DNA of 64,000 nt from contig JANBVO010000008.1 of the NCBI GenBank assembly GCA_030052745.1, positions 744,001 to 808,000 on the forward strand. The letters run 5' to 3'. Made by a program: the position numbers and the translations under genes. Below, piece by piece: positions 21,806 through 32,808 of the stretch. How positions within the stretch are numbered: the stretch's first letter is position 1; each line of letters opens with the position of its first letter. The notes under the pieces were generated by a model. It was not told the DNA's origin, did no database searches, and worked only from the letters and a program-made list of their open reading frames with translations. This stretch comes from Pleurostoma richardsiae. Taxonomy: Eukaryota > Ascomycota > Sordariomycetes > Calosphaeriales > Pleurostomataceae.

Positions 21806-22501
21806 GCTGAGAGGTCGGCGTGATAGCAGGGATGCTTGGCAACGGGGGAAGAGATGGACCCGATGTTGTCCTTTCCTTTGTTGAGGCTCGCCTTAGGGCT
21901 GGCGACGCTTGTCGAGAGGGATCAGGTCAGATATGATGACCAGAGTTACTCGATTGAGGGAGGGCGTGGAGAAGAGCCGTGGTTGGTGTGGGACTGGATG
22001 TTGACTGCCTAGAAACAAGGCGTGGGCTTGGATGGAGTCGGGGAAGCTTGGGGATGATGAATGGCTGATTGAGCCGCTTCGCACACGTCAGGCGGTGCAC
22101 ATGAGAGGCGGCGGTCTCGGATAATAGGCCACTGTCCGTGCGGGAGAAACTGCCTTGGCTCCCTTAGCTAAGAAGTATCTCGGCACGTGATTGTTCCATC
22201 CTATACCCAGCAGGTGGGCCGTGCGCTAATTGGCGCCACACAAGTCGATAGCAGAAGTTGGGGCGGTGCACGGTGACGAAAGAGCTCGCTGGCCAGAACT
22301 CCCACAGCCCAGTGCAGCTGGAGACAAGAGCAGTGACGCGTTTGTTGGCCCTTGTCCTACGACATCAGCGACCTACCTTACCCAGCAGTCTCCCTTTGTC
22401 GGTGGTAGTATCTTGTTCTGCTGCAGACTAATGCAGTTGCTAGGAGGACGACTCCTCAAATCGCAACATAATCAGTCCTCCCTCACATCCAATACGCCAA
22501 G
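21806..22501. promoter_or_regulatory. Bidirectional promoter region, Rab5 / Sac1
   Basis: A 696-base gap lies between the two divergent ATGs. The part next to Rab5 is pyrimidine-rich on the sense strand, as is common for fungal promoters. No specific factor site is claimed. Confidence 0.5.
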
Positions 22502-24747
22502 ATGACCCTACCCTACCGGGACATCAATATCCAAAGCGCTTCCGACAGCTACATATTCACCTCGCCATCTTCTCCCAATGCACCAGCTCTAACTATCGAC
22601 CGACCAACTGGAGACCTCAGGCTCAGCGATAGCGCCTTGCTTGCCGGGAAGCGCGTGTCCCGTGTCACTAGCATAGCGGGCATTTTGGGGATTATACAGC
22701 TGAGGCTCGGTATGGATCCTATTTGCACTGCGGGTTGAGGAGAATCGGCAGCATATAGCTAACAAATCAACATAGACAAGTATGCCATCGTTATCACCAA
22801 AGCCCAGCCGGTTGGGCGCCTTAAAGGCCACATGGTCTACAAGGTCGCCGCGGTCGAGTTTTTGCCCATGCGGGAACGTCAGGTCCATGACCCCGATGAG
22901 GACAAGCTTCTTCTCTTGCTCAAAACGTTCTTGAAGTCCGGGCCTATGTACTTCTCCTACTCGATCGATATCACGAATAGCTTCCAGAGACAGGCTCAGC
23001 ATGACAACTCGACTCCGTTATGGAAGAGGACTGATGACCGCTTCTTCTGGAATCGCTTCGTCCAGACCGATCTTATCAACTTCCGCAACCGGGGTGCCAG
23101 AGCCAATCCTGGACCGCAACCAAATGTTGATCCGTATATCCTTCCCGTGATATTCGGCATGCTAGAGATCCATCCTACAACCTTCAAGGGCACATCCTTG
23201 ACAATAGCCCTCATTACGCGCCGGTCCAGGCATAGAGGAGGAACGCGATACTTCTCTCGCGGAATCGATGATGAGGGACACGTAGCGAACTACAACGAGA
23301 CGGAGCAGATCATCATCCTAAATGACAGTGGGAGTGGCATGAGCGGGTTCGCCGGCAGCACTGATATGCAGAGCGGAAAGCTCAGCGGCCAGGAAGGTCG
23401 CGAGATGCAGATCCTCTCTTATGTCCAGACTCGCGGCTCTGTTCCAGTATATTGGGCCGAAATCAACACCCTGCATTATGTGCCGAGGCTGCAGATCCGA
23501 GGCATCGATGCAGCCTTCCCCGCTGCTGCGGCACATTTCAGTGAGCAGATACAGATATATGGCGACAACTACCTTGTCAACCTGGTGAACCAGAAGGGCC
23601 GAGAACGTCGCGTCAAGGAAGCCTACGAGCAGATCGTTGATAAGCTCGTAACGGCACCCCAGGAACGGACCCAGGGCGATCAGGTTACCGAGGAGAAGTT
23701 CCATACTATCGAGTCAAACTCGTCGAAGACGCCGTTCGACCGGCTGCACTACATCTACTTCGACTACCATAGCGAGACGAAGGGTATGCAGATGCACCGT
23801 GCGCAGCTTCTCATCGACAAGCTGCGGGATGACCTCATTAAGCAACAGTACTTCCGTGCCGTTGACATGCCGGCTAGAATTGACGGCCGGCTGGAAGTGC
23901 GCAACTACCAGACTTCTGTCGTCCGCACCAACTGCATGGACTGCCTAGACCGGACAAACGTCGTCCAAAGCTTGCTCGCACGCTGGACGCTTGACCGGAT
24001 GTTCGTCGACCTCGGCTTGATGCAGCCCGGAACCACGTTCAAAGCGGAAGACCCGGCTTTTGAGTTCCTGTTCCGGAACCTGTGGGCTGACAATGCCGAT
24101 GTCGTCAGCAAGAGCTACTCGGGCACGGGCGCCATGAAGACTGATGTGACCCGTCTGGGAAAACGGACCAAGGCTGGTGCGCTGGCCGATGGCCAGGTTG
24201 CCGTCACCCGGTGGTTCCGTAACAATTTCTTAGACGGACCGCGGCAGGACGCATTTGACTTGTTCCTGGGGGCCTACCTGCCTGGTGCCTCCAGCATCGG
24301 CGCCAGCTTTATATTCGCGGATCGTAGACCGATTCTCATCCAGGCAATACCTTATATCCTTGCCTTTAGCATTTTCTTTGTTTTGGTTGGCTTGTTCACC
24401 CGAAGACTACCCGACTCTGCGGTCCTCCCGATGCGCATCTTCATCTTGTTCTGGACAATCGTCGGGGCCTGGTGCTTGAACTTCATCTATAGCAACGGGA
24501 TGCTCTATGTAAGTTCCTTACCGATTCTAGTGAGGAGCCTTCCGGGGGTCAAAAATCCATACTGACTTTCCCGCAGGTGAACTGGCCGAAACTAAATCCC
24601 CGGCCCTGGGCAACCGAAGGCTACCAAGAGACGATTAGCAAAGTCCGAAAGGACCCTGTTATCGGCTCGCTTGTTGTCAGGCACGAGCGTGGTCTCAGCA
24701 CGGCTCGCTACCTTAATGCTGAGGAGGGCAAGAAGAGGATTGAATAG
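22502..24747 (+). CDS. sac1: Sac1 phosphoinositide phosphatase
   Basis: Exons 22502-22709, 22776-24508 and 24577-24747 give 703 residues. The SAC domain spans roughly 60-530 and includes KYAIVITKAQPVG, RFFWNR near 155 and the catalytic CX5R motif RTNCMDCLDRTN (Cys456, Arg462). Two membrane helices follow at about 590-612 and 622-642. The tail ends KKRIE, similar to the dibasic COPI-binding ends that retain Sac1 in the ER and Golgi. Sac1 mainly dephosphorylates PI4P to PI, setting the PI4P gradient between Golgi and ER. The final exon carries the conserved PRPWATEGYQETISKVRKDP segment, which supports the last splice. Confidence 0.95.
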
Positions 24748-26366
24748 TCGTGCTAGTAGATACGCATAATACATGCCGCCGGTTATGTGGCTACACTGTC
24801 TCCTTTCTTCGATAGAGCAAGCTTTGTCATGATATCTTCTCCCACAATTCTCTGCTAATTGAGATGATGGTGTGGTCTATACTGGACGCTCCATACAAAC
24901 GGTCCGTGCAACTGCGCGGTCATGAATACATACCTCTACCCGCCCAGTCCATCATATTCCTTCATGGTGGAGAACACGTTTGGCAACTGCAGTGGTCGGT
25001 TCAGGACCGGGACGGGCGATTTGTCCCCATATCGTAGGAATCTTGCCAATCCCGGCGTATAGAAGAACGATGCCGGTGGAGTGATTCGCGAGCCAGCTTA
25101 AACTGTAGCAGCACTCGCAAGCACGTTGAGGCGAGTGGGCGACCAATGCGACCATCGGCGTTGTCACAGGCATGGATCCAGCCGGCTCTCCTACTCGGTC
25201 TGCCGCACTGTCGGAGGCATTAGGGTTCAACCGCAGTGAGAACAACGATACGGGGCAAGCGAGGTGTGATGCGAGGCTGGCCTGGCTGCGTCCGGCTCCT
25301 CGGAGCTGAGGTCCCCGCTGTCTGGGCTGCACGCCTCAACAGCTCCGGCATTAGGCTATATTGGGACACGGAGGGCTTCGCTCCGCGGTCTACCACACGG
25401 GCGGATCCCGCGTTCGGCTGTCACCCGCAGGCATGACGCTGCTTCTGGTGTAGCGCTCTTCCGGCCTCCCACGTCGACGTCGAGCCGGTGGGGGGCGTTC
25501 TACGGAGTGCGGACGAGAAGAGACGCCTGAACGGTTGCACTTCGGGTCGGGAATAGAGGCGCTCTCTGAGCCCTGGGTCGATCATGGTAGGTCCTGGTAG
25601 GTCCTGGTGCTCATGACGATGCACTCACTAGGAAGAGTTCCCGACGTTCCACTGCATATCTGCCTACACCATGCGTATACTATGCCTACGATCGTCAGGT
25701 CGTCGTGTCGTCTCCCGAACTCGCGTCGACATGCTGTTGCTGGGATCTATCTCGTCTGCATCGGTCCGACGCCGCACCTTGCCCCGATAGCCCATGGCCC
25801 TTTAGCCGTCTCCCCACCATTACTTAGAGGCGTGTGTTCTTTCGGAGTAGACATTCTGATACTCAACCCAGCTATCAGGGGCGAGGAGGAGGACGTTAGG
25901 CGGCACTTACCCACAGTGGAGAAAAGCCTGCTTCGTTAGATGTGTGCCGCCGACATGCTACCTACCATACGTGCCCTTTCGGGGATGCTCCTCCCGCGTA
26001 CTGTTAGCCACTTGGGGTCCTGAGCTCTTTTCCCGCGTTGTACATATCTGCCTACCTAACCTACCTAAACTAACCCATCTCTGAAGGAGGTACCTTACCT
26101 GGCTTTGCCTGTGCCCGACCAAAGGTACCTACGTAACGTAACGTAGCTGCGAAGTGAGGGTCCTCCTTGTCCCTCTCCCCTAGGACCGTGTATGAGAGGC
26201 GGCGGATCTTCGATCGGACCCGGCTTGACATGAGGTAGGCAGGTATATATTCGCGTGGTCTCCTCCACACAAATTCATAATCTCTCTTCACCTCTCTGTC
26301 CTCATCCGGTTGTTTAGCGACTGCCTCTGCTCTATTTACCCCGCCGTCGTGACCCCTCACCCCACC
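24748..26366. other. Long intergenic region upstream of beta-mannosidase
   Basis: About 1.6 kb without a supportable gene. It has a 10-bp tandem duplication (TAGGTCCTGG twice, near 25587-25606) and a CCTACC/GGTACC-rich section at about 26050-26150 close to the mannosidase start. The length suits a regulated promoter but no carbon-response site was confirmed. Confidence 0.45.
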
Positions 26367-29000
26367 ATGGCTCCCCTCACCACCATCCCTATCGACAAGA
26401 ACTGGGAGTTCAGGCAGGCCGACCAGGACGACACCACGTTCCTTCCCGTCTCACAGTTTCCCACCAACGTCCATCTTGACCTGCTCCATCATGGCTTGAT
26501 CAAAGACCCATTCATCGGCAAGAACGAGCTGGACGTCCAGTGGATTGGCGAGGCCCAATGGCGCTACAGGACCACTTTCACCTCTCCCGCTGTCCCTGCA
26601 GGTGCAAGGGCAGTCCTCGCCTTCGATGGCCTGGATACCTTTGCGACCGTCGTGCTCAATGGCAAAACCATACTTGAGACGGACAACATGTTCACGCCGG
26701 AGCGGGTCGAAGTGTCATCTACCCTTAAGGAGGGAGAGAACGACCTTGCTATCACCTTCGACAGTGCGTATTTGAGAGGGTGGAAGTTGGTTGAGAAGCA
26801 TCCCGACCACAAGTGGGGTTGCTGGAACGGCGACAACTCCAGACTGGCTGTCAGGAAAGCACAATACCACTGGGTATGTCACTCCCTACACTTCCTACGA
26901 CCGAGAACGGTCTCTCCTGGTGGCCCACAAACACTGACACATCCGTAGGGTTGGGACTGGGGTCCGACCTTGCTCACATGTGGCCCCTGGAGACCCGTTT
27001 ATCTTGAGCTCTTCGAGTCCCGGCTGTCAGACTTATCATTCGACATCACGGTTGACCCGTCCCTCAAGACTGCTTCAGTCGTGGCGTACGCGACGACAGA
27101 AGGAGGCGCGGACAAGGTGCGGTTTGACATCTCCCTGGATGGTCAAGCTGTCGCATCAGAGACGGTGGGTGTGACATCAAGCAGTGCCTCGGTCACCTTC
27201 CACATCAGCAATCCGTCGCTGTGGTACCCCGTCCGGTACGGCAAGCAACCTTTATACGCAGTGAAAGCTACACTCATTGCGGGGGCGGATGAGCTCCATA
27301 CCATCTCGAAGAATATCGGTCTGCGAAGGGCGGAGCTAGTGCAGAAGCCTCTCCAGGCGCAGCCTGGAACGTCGTTCTTCTTCCGGATCAACAACATTCC
27401 CATTTACTGTGGCGGAAGTGACTGGATCCCGGCAGACAACTTCCTTCCACGCATCAACCGCCAGCGATATTATGACTGGGTTAAGCTAGTCGCGGATGGA
27501 AATCAGTTCATGATCCGCGTATGGGGAGGTGGTATCTACGAAGATCAAGCGTTCTACGACGCCTGTGACGAGCTCGGCATCCTCGTCTGGCAAGACTTCA
27601 TGTTCGGATGCGGCAACTACCCGGCGTGGCCCGAACTCCGTGCGTCAATCGACCATGAGGCTCGCGAGAATATCAAGCTTCTTCGTCACCATCCCTCAAT
27701 TGTCATATGGGCGGGTAACAACGAGGATTATCAGTACCAGGAGAGCGAGTCACTGACATACAACTACGAAGACAAGGACCCCGATTCCTGGTTGAAGACG
27801 GACTTCCCTGCGCGATACATATACGAGAAGATTCTCGCCGACGCCTGCAGGGACCTTATGCCTGGAACTTACTACCACTTCGGCAGCCCTTGGGGAGGTG
27901 GTGTCGACACCCGTGACCCGACCGTTGGCGATATCCACCAGTGGAACGTATGGCACGGCACCCAGGAGAAATACCAAAACTTCGACAAGCTGGTGGGGCG
28001 TTTCGTCTCCGAGTTTGGGATGGAAGCGTTCCCGTCCGTCAAGACAATCGACGCATACCTCCCCAAGGGCAAAGTCGACCCGGACCGGTATCCGCAGTCC
28101 TCCACAATCGACTTCCACAACAAGGCGGACGGCCATGAGCGGCGCATCGCACTGTACCTGGTTGAGAACATGCGCTACGCCCCCGACCCGCTCGAACAGT
28201 TCGTGTACTGCACGCAGCTGATGCAGGCTGAGTGCCTCGCCTCTGCGTACCGCCTGTGGAAGCGCCAGTGGAAGGGTCCCGGCCGTGAGTACTGCGGCGG
28301 AGCTTTGGTGTGGCAGATCAATGACTGCTGGCCCGTCACAAGCTGGAGCATCTGCGACTACTACCTGAGGCCTAAGCATGCATACTACACGGTCAAGCGG
28401 GAGATGGCACCCATCAGCGTGGGAATGACGAGACGGGAGCACAAACACCCTCAGGACAAGTACACCCGCGTGAACATCGACGTCAAAACCCAAATCGAGA
28501 TTTGGGGTAGCAACCTTACGCTTGAAGACCTGACCGTCGACTGCGTGGTCAAGGCCTGGGACGTCGAGACTGGCAAGGAAACATACTCGGACACAGTCGC
28601 CCATGGGCTCCTGCTGCCCGAGAACCGATCGACTGAGGTCGTCGCCATGGACGTCCCTGTCCAGAATGCCGGCGCAGGGGAGGAGGCCGGGACCGTAGTG
28701 GCATCGTACCTCATCCAGGGCGGGAAGCAAATCGCCAGATACGTCAACTGGCCCGAGCCACTCAAGTACCTGCACCTCCAGAAGCCTAAGGCTCTGAAGG
28801 CGGTGCTGTCTGAGGATGGGAAGGCGGTTCTAGTCAGCGCCGAGGTCCCCGTCAAGGGAGTTGCGGTGGAGTGCGAGGACGATTCTGTCAAGCTCGACGA
28901 CAACCTCGTGGACATTGTGCCGGGAGAGATCGTAAGCATTGGTGTTCAAGGTGCGAGCAAGAACACCCAATTCACGACTAGGTATCTCGGGATGCTCTGA
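26367..29000 (+). CDS. Beta-mannosidase, glycoside hydrolase family 2 (intracellular type B)
   Basis: Exons 26367-26873 and 26949-29000 give 852 residues. The intron is placed so that QYHW joins GWDWGP, a conserved GH2 mannosidase string. Layout: an N-terminal jelly-roll (WIGEAQWRYRTTF, LAFDGLDTFATVVLNG), an Ig-like domain, then the TIM barrel with acid/base Glu428 in WAGNNEDYQ and nucleophile Glu524 in FVSEFGMEAFPS. No signal peptide is present (start MAPLTTIPIDKNW), which marks the intracellular group that clips mannose from imported manno-oligosaccharides or N-glycan fragments. It is convergent with xylitol dehydrogenase 452 bases away, so two sugar-use genes sit together. Confidence 0.96.
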
Positions 29001-29452
29001 AAGGCCTGGCTCAGGCTCCTGAAGTGGTTCCACAGATATTGATACCGCTGTCAAAGTCCCTACTTCCTTTCTGCCTATGCAGTTTCGCCCACACAAATAG
29101 CAGCTTTATGTGCCTTAATTTATATGTCATCGAAAGATACGCATGTCTGCATGGCTGCTTTAGAATTCAACTGTAAATATATACCCCTAGATCAGCTAAA
29201 TCGAAAATTGGCAATACTTTCACACCACATGTCATTACAACTGAGTACAGCAGGCTCCAGACACGGCTCCAGACACACATTGCATCCCACAGTCATTCCG
29301 CCATTTCCCTGTACGCCTCATCACCCGCAGATCCATTCGTTAATCAATCGCAGCCAATGTCGTATCTGGCATGCCCCGCCTGCTGACAGTTTTGCTTTTC
29401 TCTACCACCGCCATCACCCCCTTTCTTCCACTTTTCTGAGTTTGATAGATAT
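29001..29452. other. Convergent intergenic region (mannosidase / xylitol dehydrogenase)
   Basis: The 452 bases between facing stop codons contain a 12-13 bp direct tandem repeat (GGCTCCAGACAC twice, about 29262-29286). This part is more AT-rich than its flanks, as expected of 3' UTRs. Confidence 0.5.
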
Positions 29453-30594
29453 CTACAGCTTCTCGTTGGGTCCGGCGATCAGGATCTTGATGACCTGGCC
29501 CTCCTTGACCTTCTTGAAGGCCTCCTCGGCCTCGGAGAACTTGACGGTCTGAGAGATGAGCTTCTTGACGTCGACCTGGCCGCTGGCGACGAGCTGTACG
29601 GCGAGCTTGTAGTCGCCGCTGCCGTAGCGGAAGGAGCCCAGGGCGGTGACCTCCTTGAGGCAGAGGGCCATGATGGGGAAGTTGATGTCCGCCTTGCCCA
29701 TGCCGCCCTGGACGTAGGTGCCGCCCATGCGCACGACGTGCAGGCTGGTCTGGATGCTGGGCTCGGCGCCGCTCGCGTCGATGACCACGTCTGCGCCCTC
29801 GCCCAGGTCGCACTGCTTGATCAGGTTGGCCGCGTTCTCCTCGGCGGAGACCCGCTGCGACACGTAGGTGTGCGTGGCGGCGAACTCCTTGGCGAACTGC
29901 AGCTTCGAGGGGACAATGTCGACAGAGACGACCTTGGTGGCACCGTAGGCGCGCGCGACGGCGGCGCAGAGGATGCCGACAGGGCCGGCGCCCATGACGA
30001 CGACGGACTGGCCGGGCTGAACCTTGGCCTGCTTGACGATGTGGACGGCGACGGACAGAGGCTCGATCAGGGCGCCCTCCTGCAGGGAGACGTGGTCGGG
30101 CAGCTTGTAGCAGAAGTCGGCGGGCGCAGCCCAGAACCCGGCCAGGGTGCCGTCGTATGGGGGGGTAGCGGCGAAGCGCATGTCGGGGCAGAGGTTGTAA
30201 TGACCGCTCAGGCAGGGGCCGCAGTGGCGGCAGGGGTAGCCGGGCTCGAGGGCGACGCGGTCGCCGACCTTGAGGGTTTTGACGGCGGGGCCGACCTCGA
30301 CAACGGTGCCGGCGGACTCGTGGCCCAGCACCATAGGGTCTTTGACGACGAAGTGGCCGATGGCGCCGTGCTCCCAGTAGTGCACGTCGGAGCCGCAGAT
30401 GCCGGTGTAGTTGACGGCTACGACGACATCCTGGGCTGAGGACAGCTTTGGCCGCGGCCGCTCGCTGTAGGTGACGTCGTGGGGCTTGTTGAGGATGAAG
30501 GAGAGGTTCTGGTCTGGATTAGCGAGGAAAAGCAAGCGGGACAAGCACGGAAGGAGTTCCGATGACGGCTCACAGATTCGCCTTGAGACCCCAT
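29453..30594 (-). CDS. xdhA: NAD-dependent xylitol dehydrogenase (MDR family)
   Basis: Preferred model: a 21-nt first exon 30594-30574 (MGSQGES), intron 30573-30509 with donor GTGAGC and a CTAAT branch site, and exon 30508-29453, giving 358 residues. The main frame has no ATG of its own upstream of NLSFILNKP, which makes the mini first exon necessary. Catalytic zinc ligands are Cys45 (GICGSD), His70/Glu71 (GHESAG) and Glu156; the structural zinc cysteines are 100, 103, 106 and 114. NAD motif GAGPVG (180-185) is followed by Asp204 (VVSVD), which favours NAD over NADP. The [20 protein letters not shown] block and close fit to fungal XdhA/Xyl2 favour xylitol over sorbitol or arabinitol. Converts xylitol to D-xylulose in pentose catabolism. 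Confidence 0.93.
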
Positions 30595-32808
30595 TGTGTG
30601 AAGCTCTCGGTCTGTAGACCTTGATGCTGAATGAGAGAGGATAGGAGAAGGCAGTTGGGAGGAGATGAGAAACTGCAATGGTTTCCTCGGAATACGGATA
30701 GGTCAGGCGAGCTACTTCAAGCAGAGGGACGATAGCACGAAGATATGGAAGAAGGTGCGGAGGATGTTGTTTTGTTGTTCTGCTATGGAGAGAAGGAGAC
30801 AGATGAGACAGACAAGCTGGCAGACAGAGGGAAGAAGGGACTCGAGATGCTCAGCTGGACTAAATAAATAGGAGCTTGACTCGTCCTCGCGGTTTCTCGG
30901 CCTTGTAACGGGGTCGTGGCTCGCCAAGGGGTTGGACCGCCGGCAGCCCCTCGACCCCTCCAAAGCTCCACGGTGGGAGTGAGGTTCCATGATGCGGGGA
31001 GCTCTCGCTGGCGCGCGAAGCTATGGCTCCAGCTACGCGGTCCTTAACAGGACCTGACGAAATGCCGCGCCTGATGCTGTTAAGATTTGAGGTTCCTGCC
31101 CCACTGCCTCGACCCCATTCCACTTACTCGAGGACGCTTACATTAACTGCAGCTCGGTCTGCGCACACGCCCACTGTACGGAATAACCTAACTGGGAGTC
31201 TCCTAAGAGCTCTGGTCTCAGCAGATGGACGCTCTAGACTGGCGAGCCATCGCCCGCGGCGTCCACGCGCTCTGCTCTGGATTTACCCAGCGCCTTTACC
31301 CGCTCCAATCACGCCAGAGCCGCCTGTAGGCCCGCCCGGTAGTCGGTGGAGCTGGCAGCGGTTTCCGCGAGCAGCGGTATGCGCCTTTGCGACATCACCT
31401 GAGACTTTGAGATTTTGCTGGTATCATGGAATGCCTGGGAAGAAGCGGTGGGTGAGAGTCAAACCGTCACGGTCTGTGTCTTTGTCTCTCAGTGGCTTCC
31501 GGGGAATATCCGATATCCTTTGCAGTAACATGGAACACCTTAACTTACTGCGTGCTGTACGCCCAAATGGTCAAGGGTGAGGAAATGTGAACCCGTGCGA
31601 AACCGTTCCTGTCAACCAACTCCTTGTCTCAAATGCCGGCGCCTGTCGACGATGATGACATGACACAGGAAACCCGCATACTCTACAGCAAATACCACTA
31701 TGTGCGGATGTACACTATAGCCAACACATTGAAGATAAACGGACTTTTGCCTCACTGCACCTTCCCACGCGATCTACTAATTCTCTCGATAACTCAAAAA
31801 TAGAAATCCAGAGCAGTGGCAACTGGTGGGAGAATGCGGCTTGGGCAAGTAACCAACGTCGAGGACGAACAGGACCCTTCCAGACGTTCTAGAAAACCGG
31901 GGGATCTGGTGGTTGAAGATCAGCCGGATCCCCCCGGTCCTGGAACTGTGGCTTGCGTGGGATCCCTCTGTGCGCGCTTCTGAGCCGCTCCTATTATCGT
32001 CAACTCATTTATCCCACCGATTTATCCGGCGTCTGTGGTGACCGTATGCGATCAGCTGCCCTGCCGTCGTCGTCCCAGCACCAGGCGACAAACATCCAGC
32101 CTTCACCTGATTGCTTCGGCCCGCCAGTATTGCCGTCCACCGTCCCCGACGGAAGAATGATTAGGTGGTTACCTAGGTCCCTTGCATTGCGTATACCCTG
32201 CGGCGGCTATAGCTATTCCGTATACCCTAGAGCCTAACAAGGCTGCGGTGGGTTGTCAGAAGAGAACACGATCTTTCAGCAGTCCTGCAGTGCGGCGAAG
32301 CACGTGAAGAAGGCACACCGACATCCTTCTGAGCGTATCATGCTTGCCCTTCATGATGCTATCTGTAGATATAATGAAATGGCTTGTATTAAGCTTGTAT
32401 CGAGTCGAAGATGTCGCTATGCGAACAGCTTGAACGGACACGAGCAGAGTGCCACATGTATACACTGCTCTGCCATGCCAAAACCTCTCGCTATGCTGTG
32501 GTGCTCCATGCATGTATTAGAAGTCGATATGTTCCGTAACAGGTGAGAAGAAGAAGAGGGATAGGAGGGGAAAGAAAAAAGAGGCCATCTGGGGGTATCA
32601 AGACCACAAACAAGCTACGTATCCAAGAAGACACCACGCTTCCATTTTTATGTTCGCGAAAAGCACCCAACTCCGTCCGCCACGCCATGCCATGCCATGC
32701 CGACACAATCTGTCATCTCCACCGTGGCTCTGCTACCACATCTCCTAAGACCAGCCTGCAACGCCCGGCGCTCTTCTGCCATGATCTTGTTGCTTCGGCT
32801 TTGCGTGC
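30595..32808. other. Long intergenic region upstream of xylitol dehydrogenase
   Basis: About 2.2 kb lies between the xylitol dehydrogenase start and the 3' end of the 1269-residue protein gene, so it holds the former's promoter and the latter's 3' UTR. I see no coding frame with conserved content. A GCGGGG at about 30995 fits the loose CreA/Mig1 consensus but one such hexamer is weak evidence. A GCCAT triplet repeat lies at about 32686-32700. Confidence 0.45.

Noticed and set aside
27750-28775. 341-codon minus-strand frame inside beta-mannosidase
   Set aside because: Antisense shadow of the GH2 catalytic region; it has no motif of its own.
29738-30439. 233-codon plus-strand frame inside xylitol dehydrogenase
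   Set aside because: Antisense shadow in GC-rich coding DNA; no conserved content.
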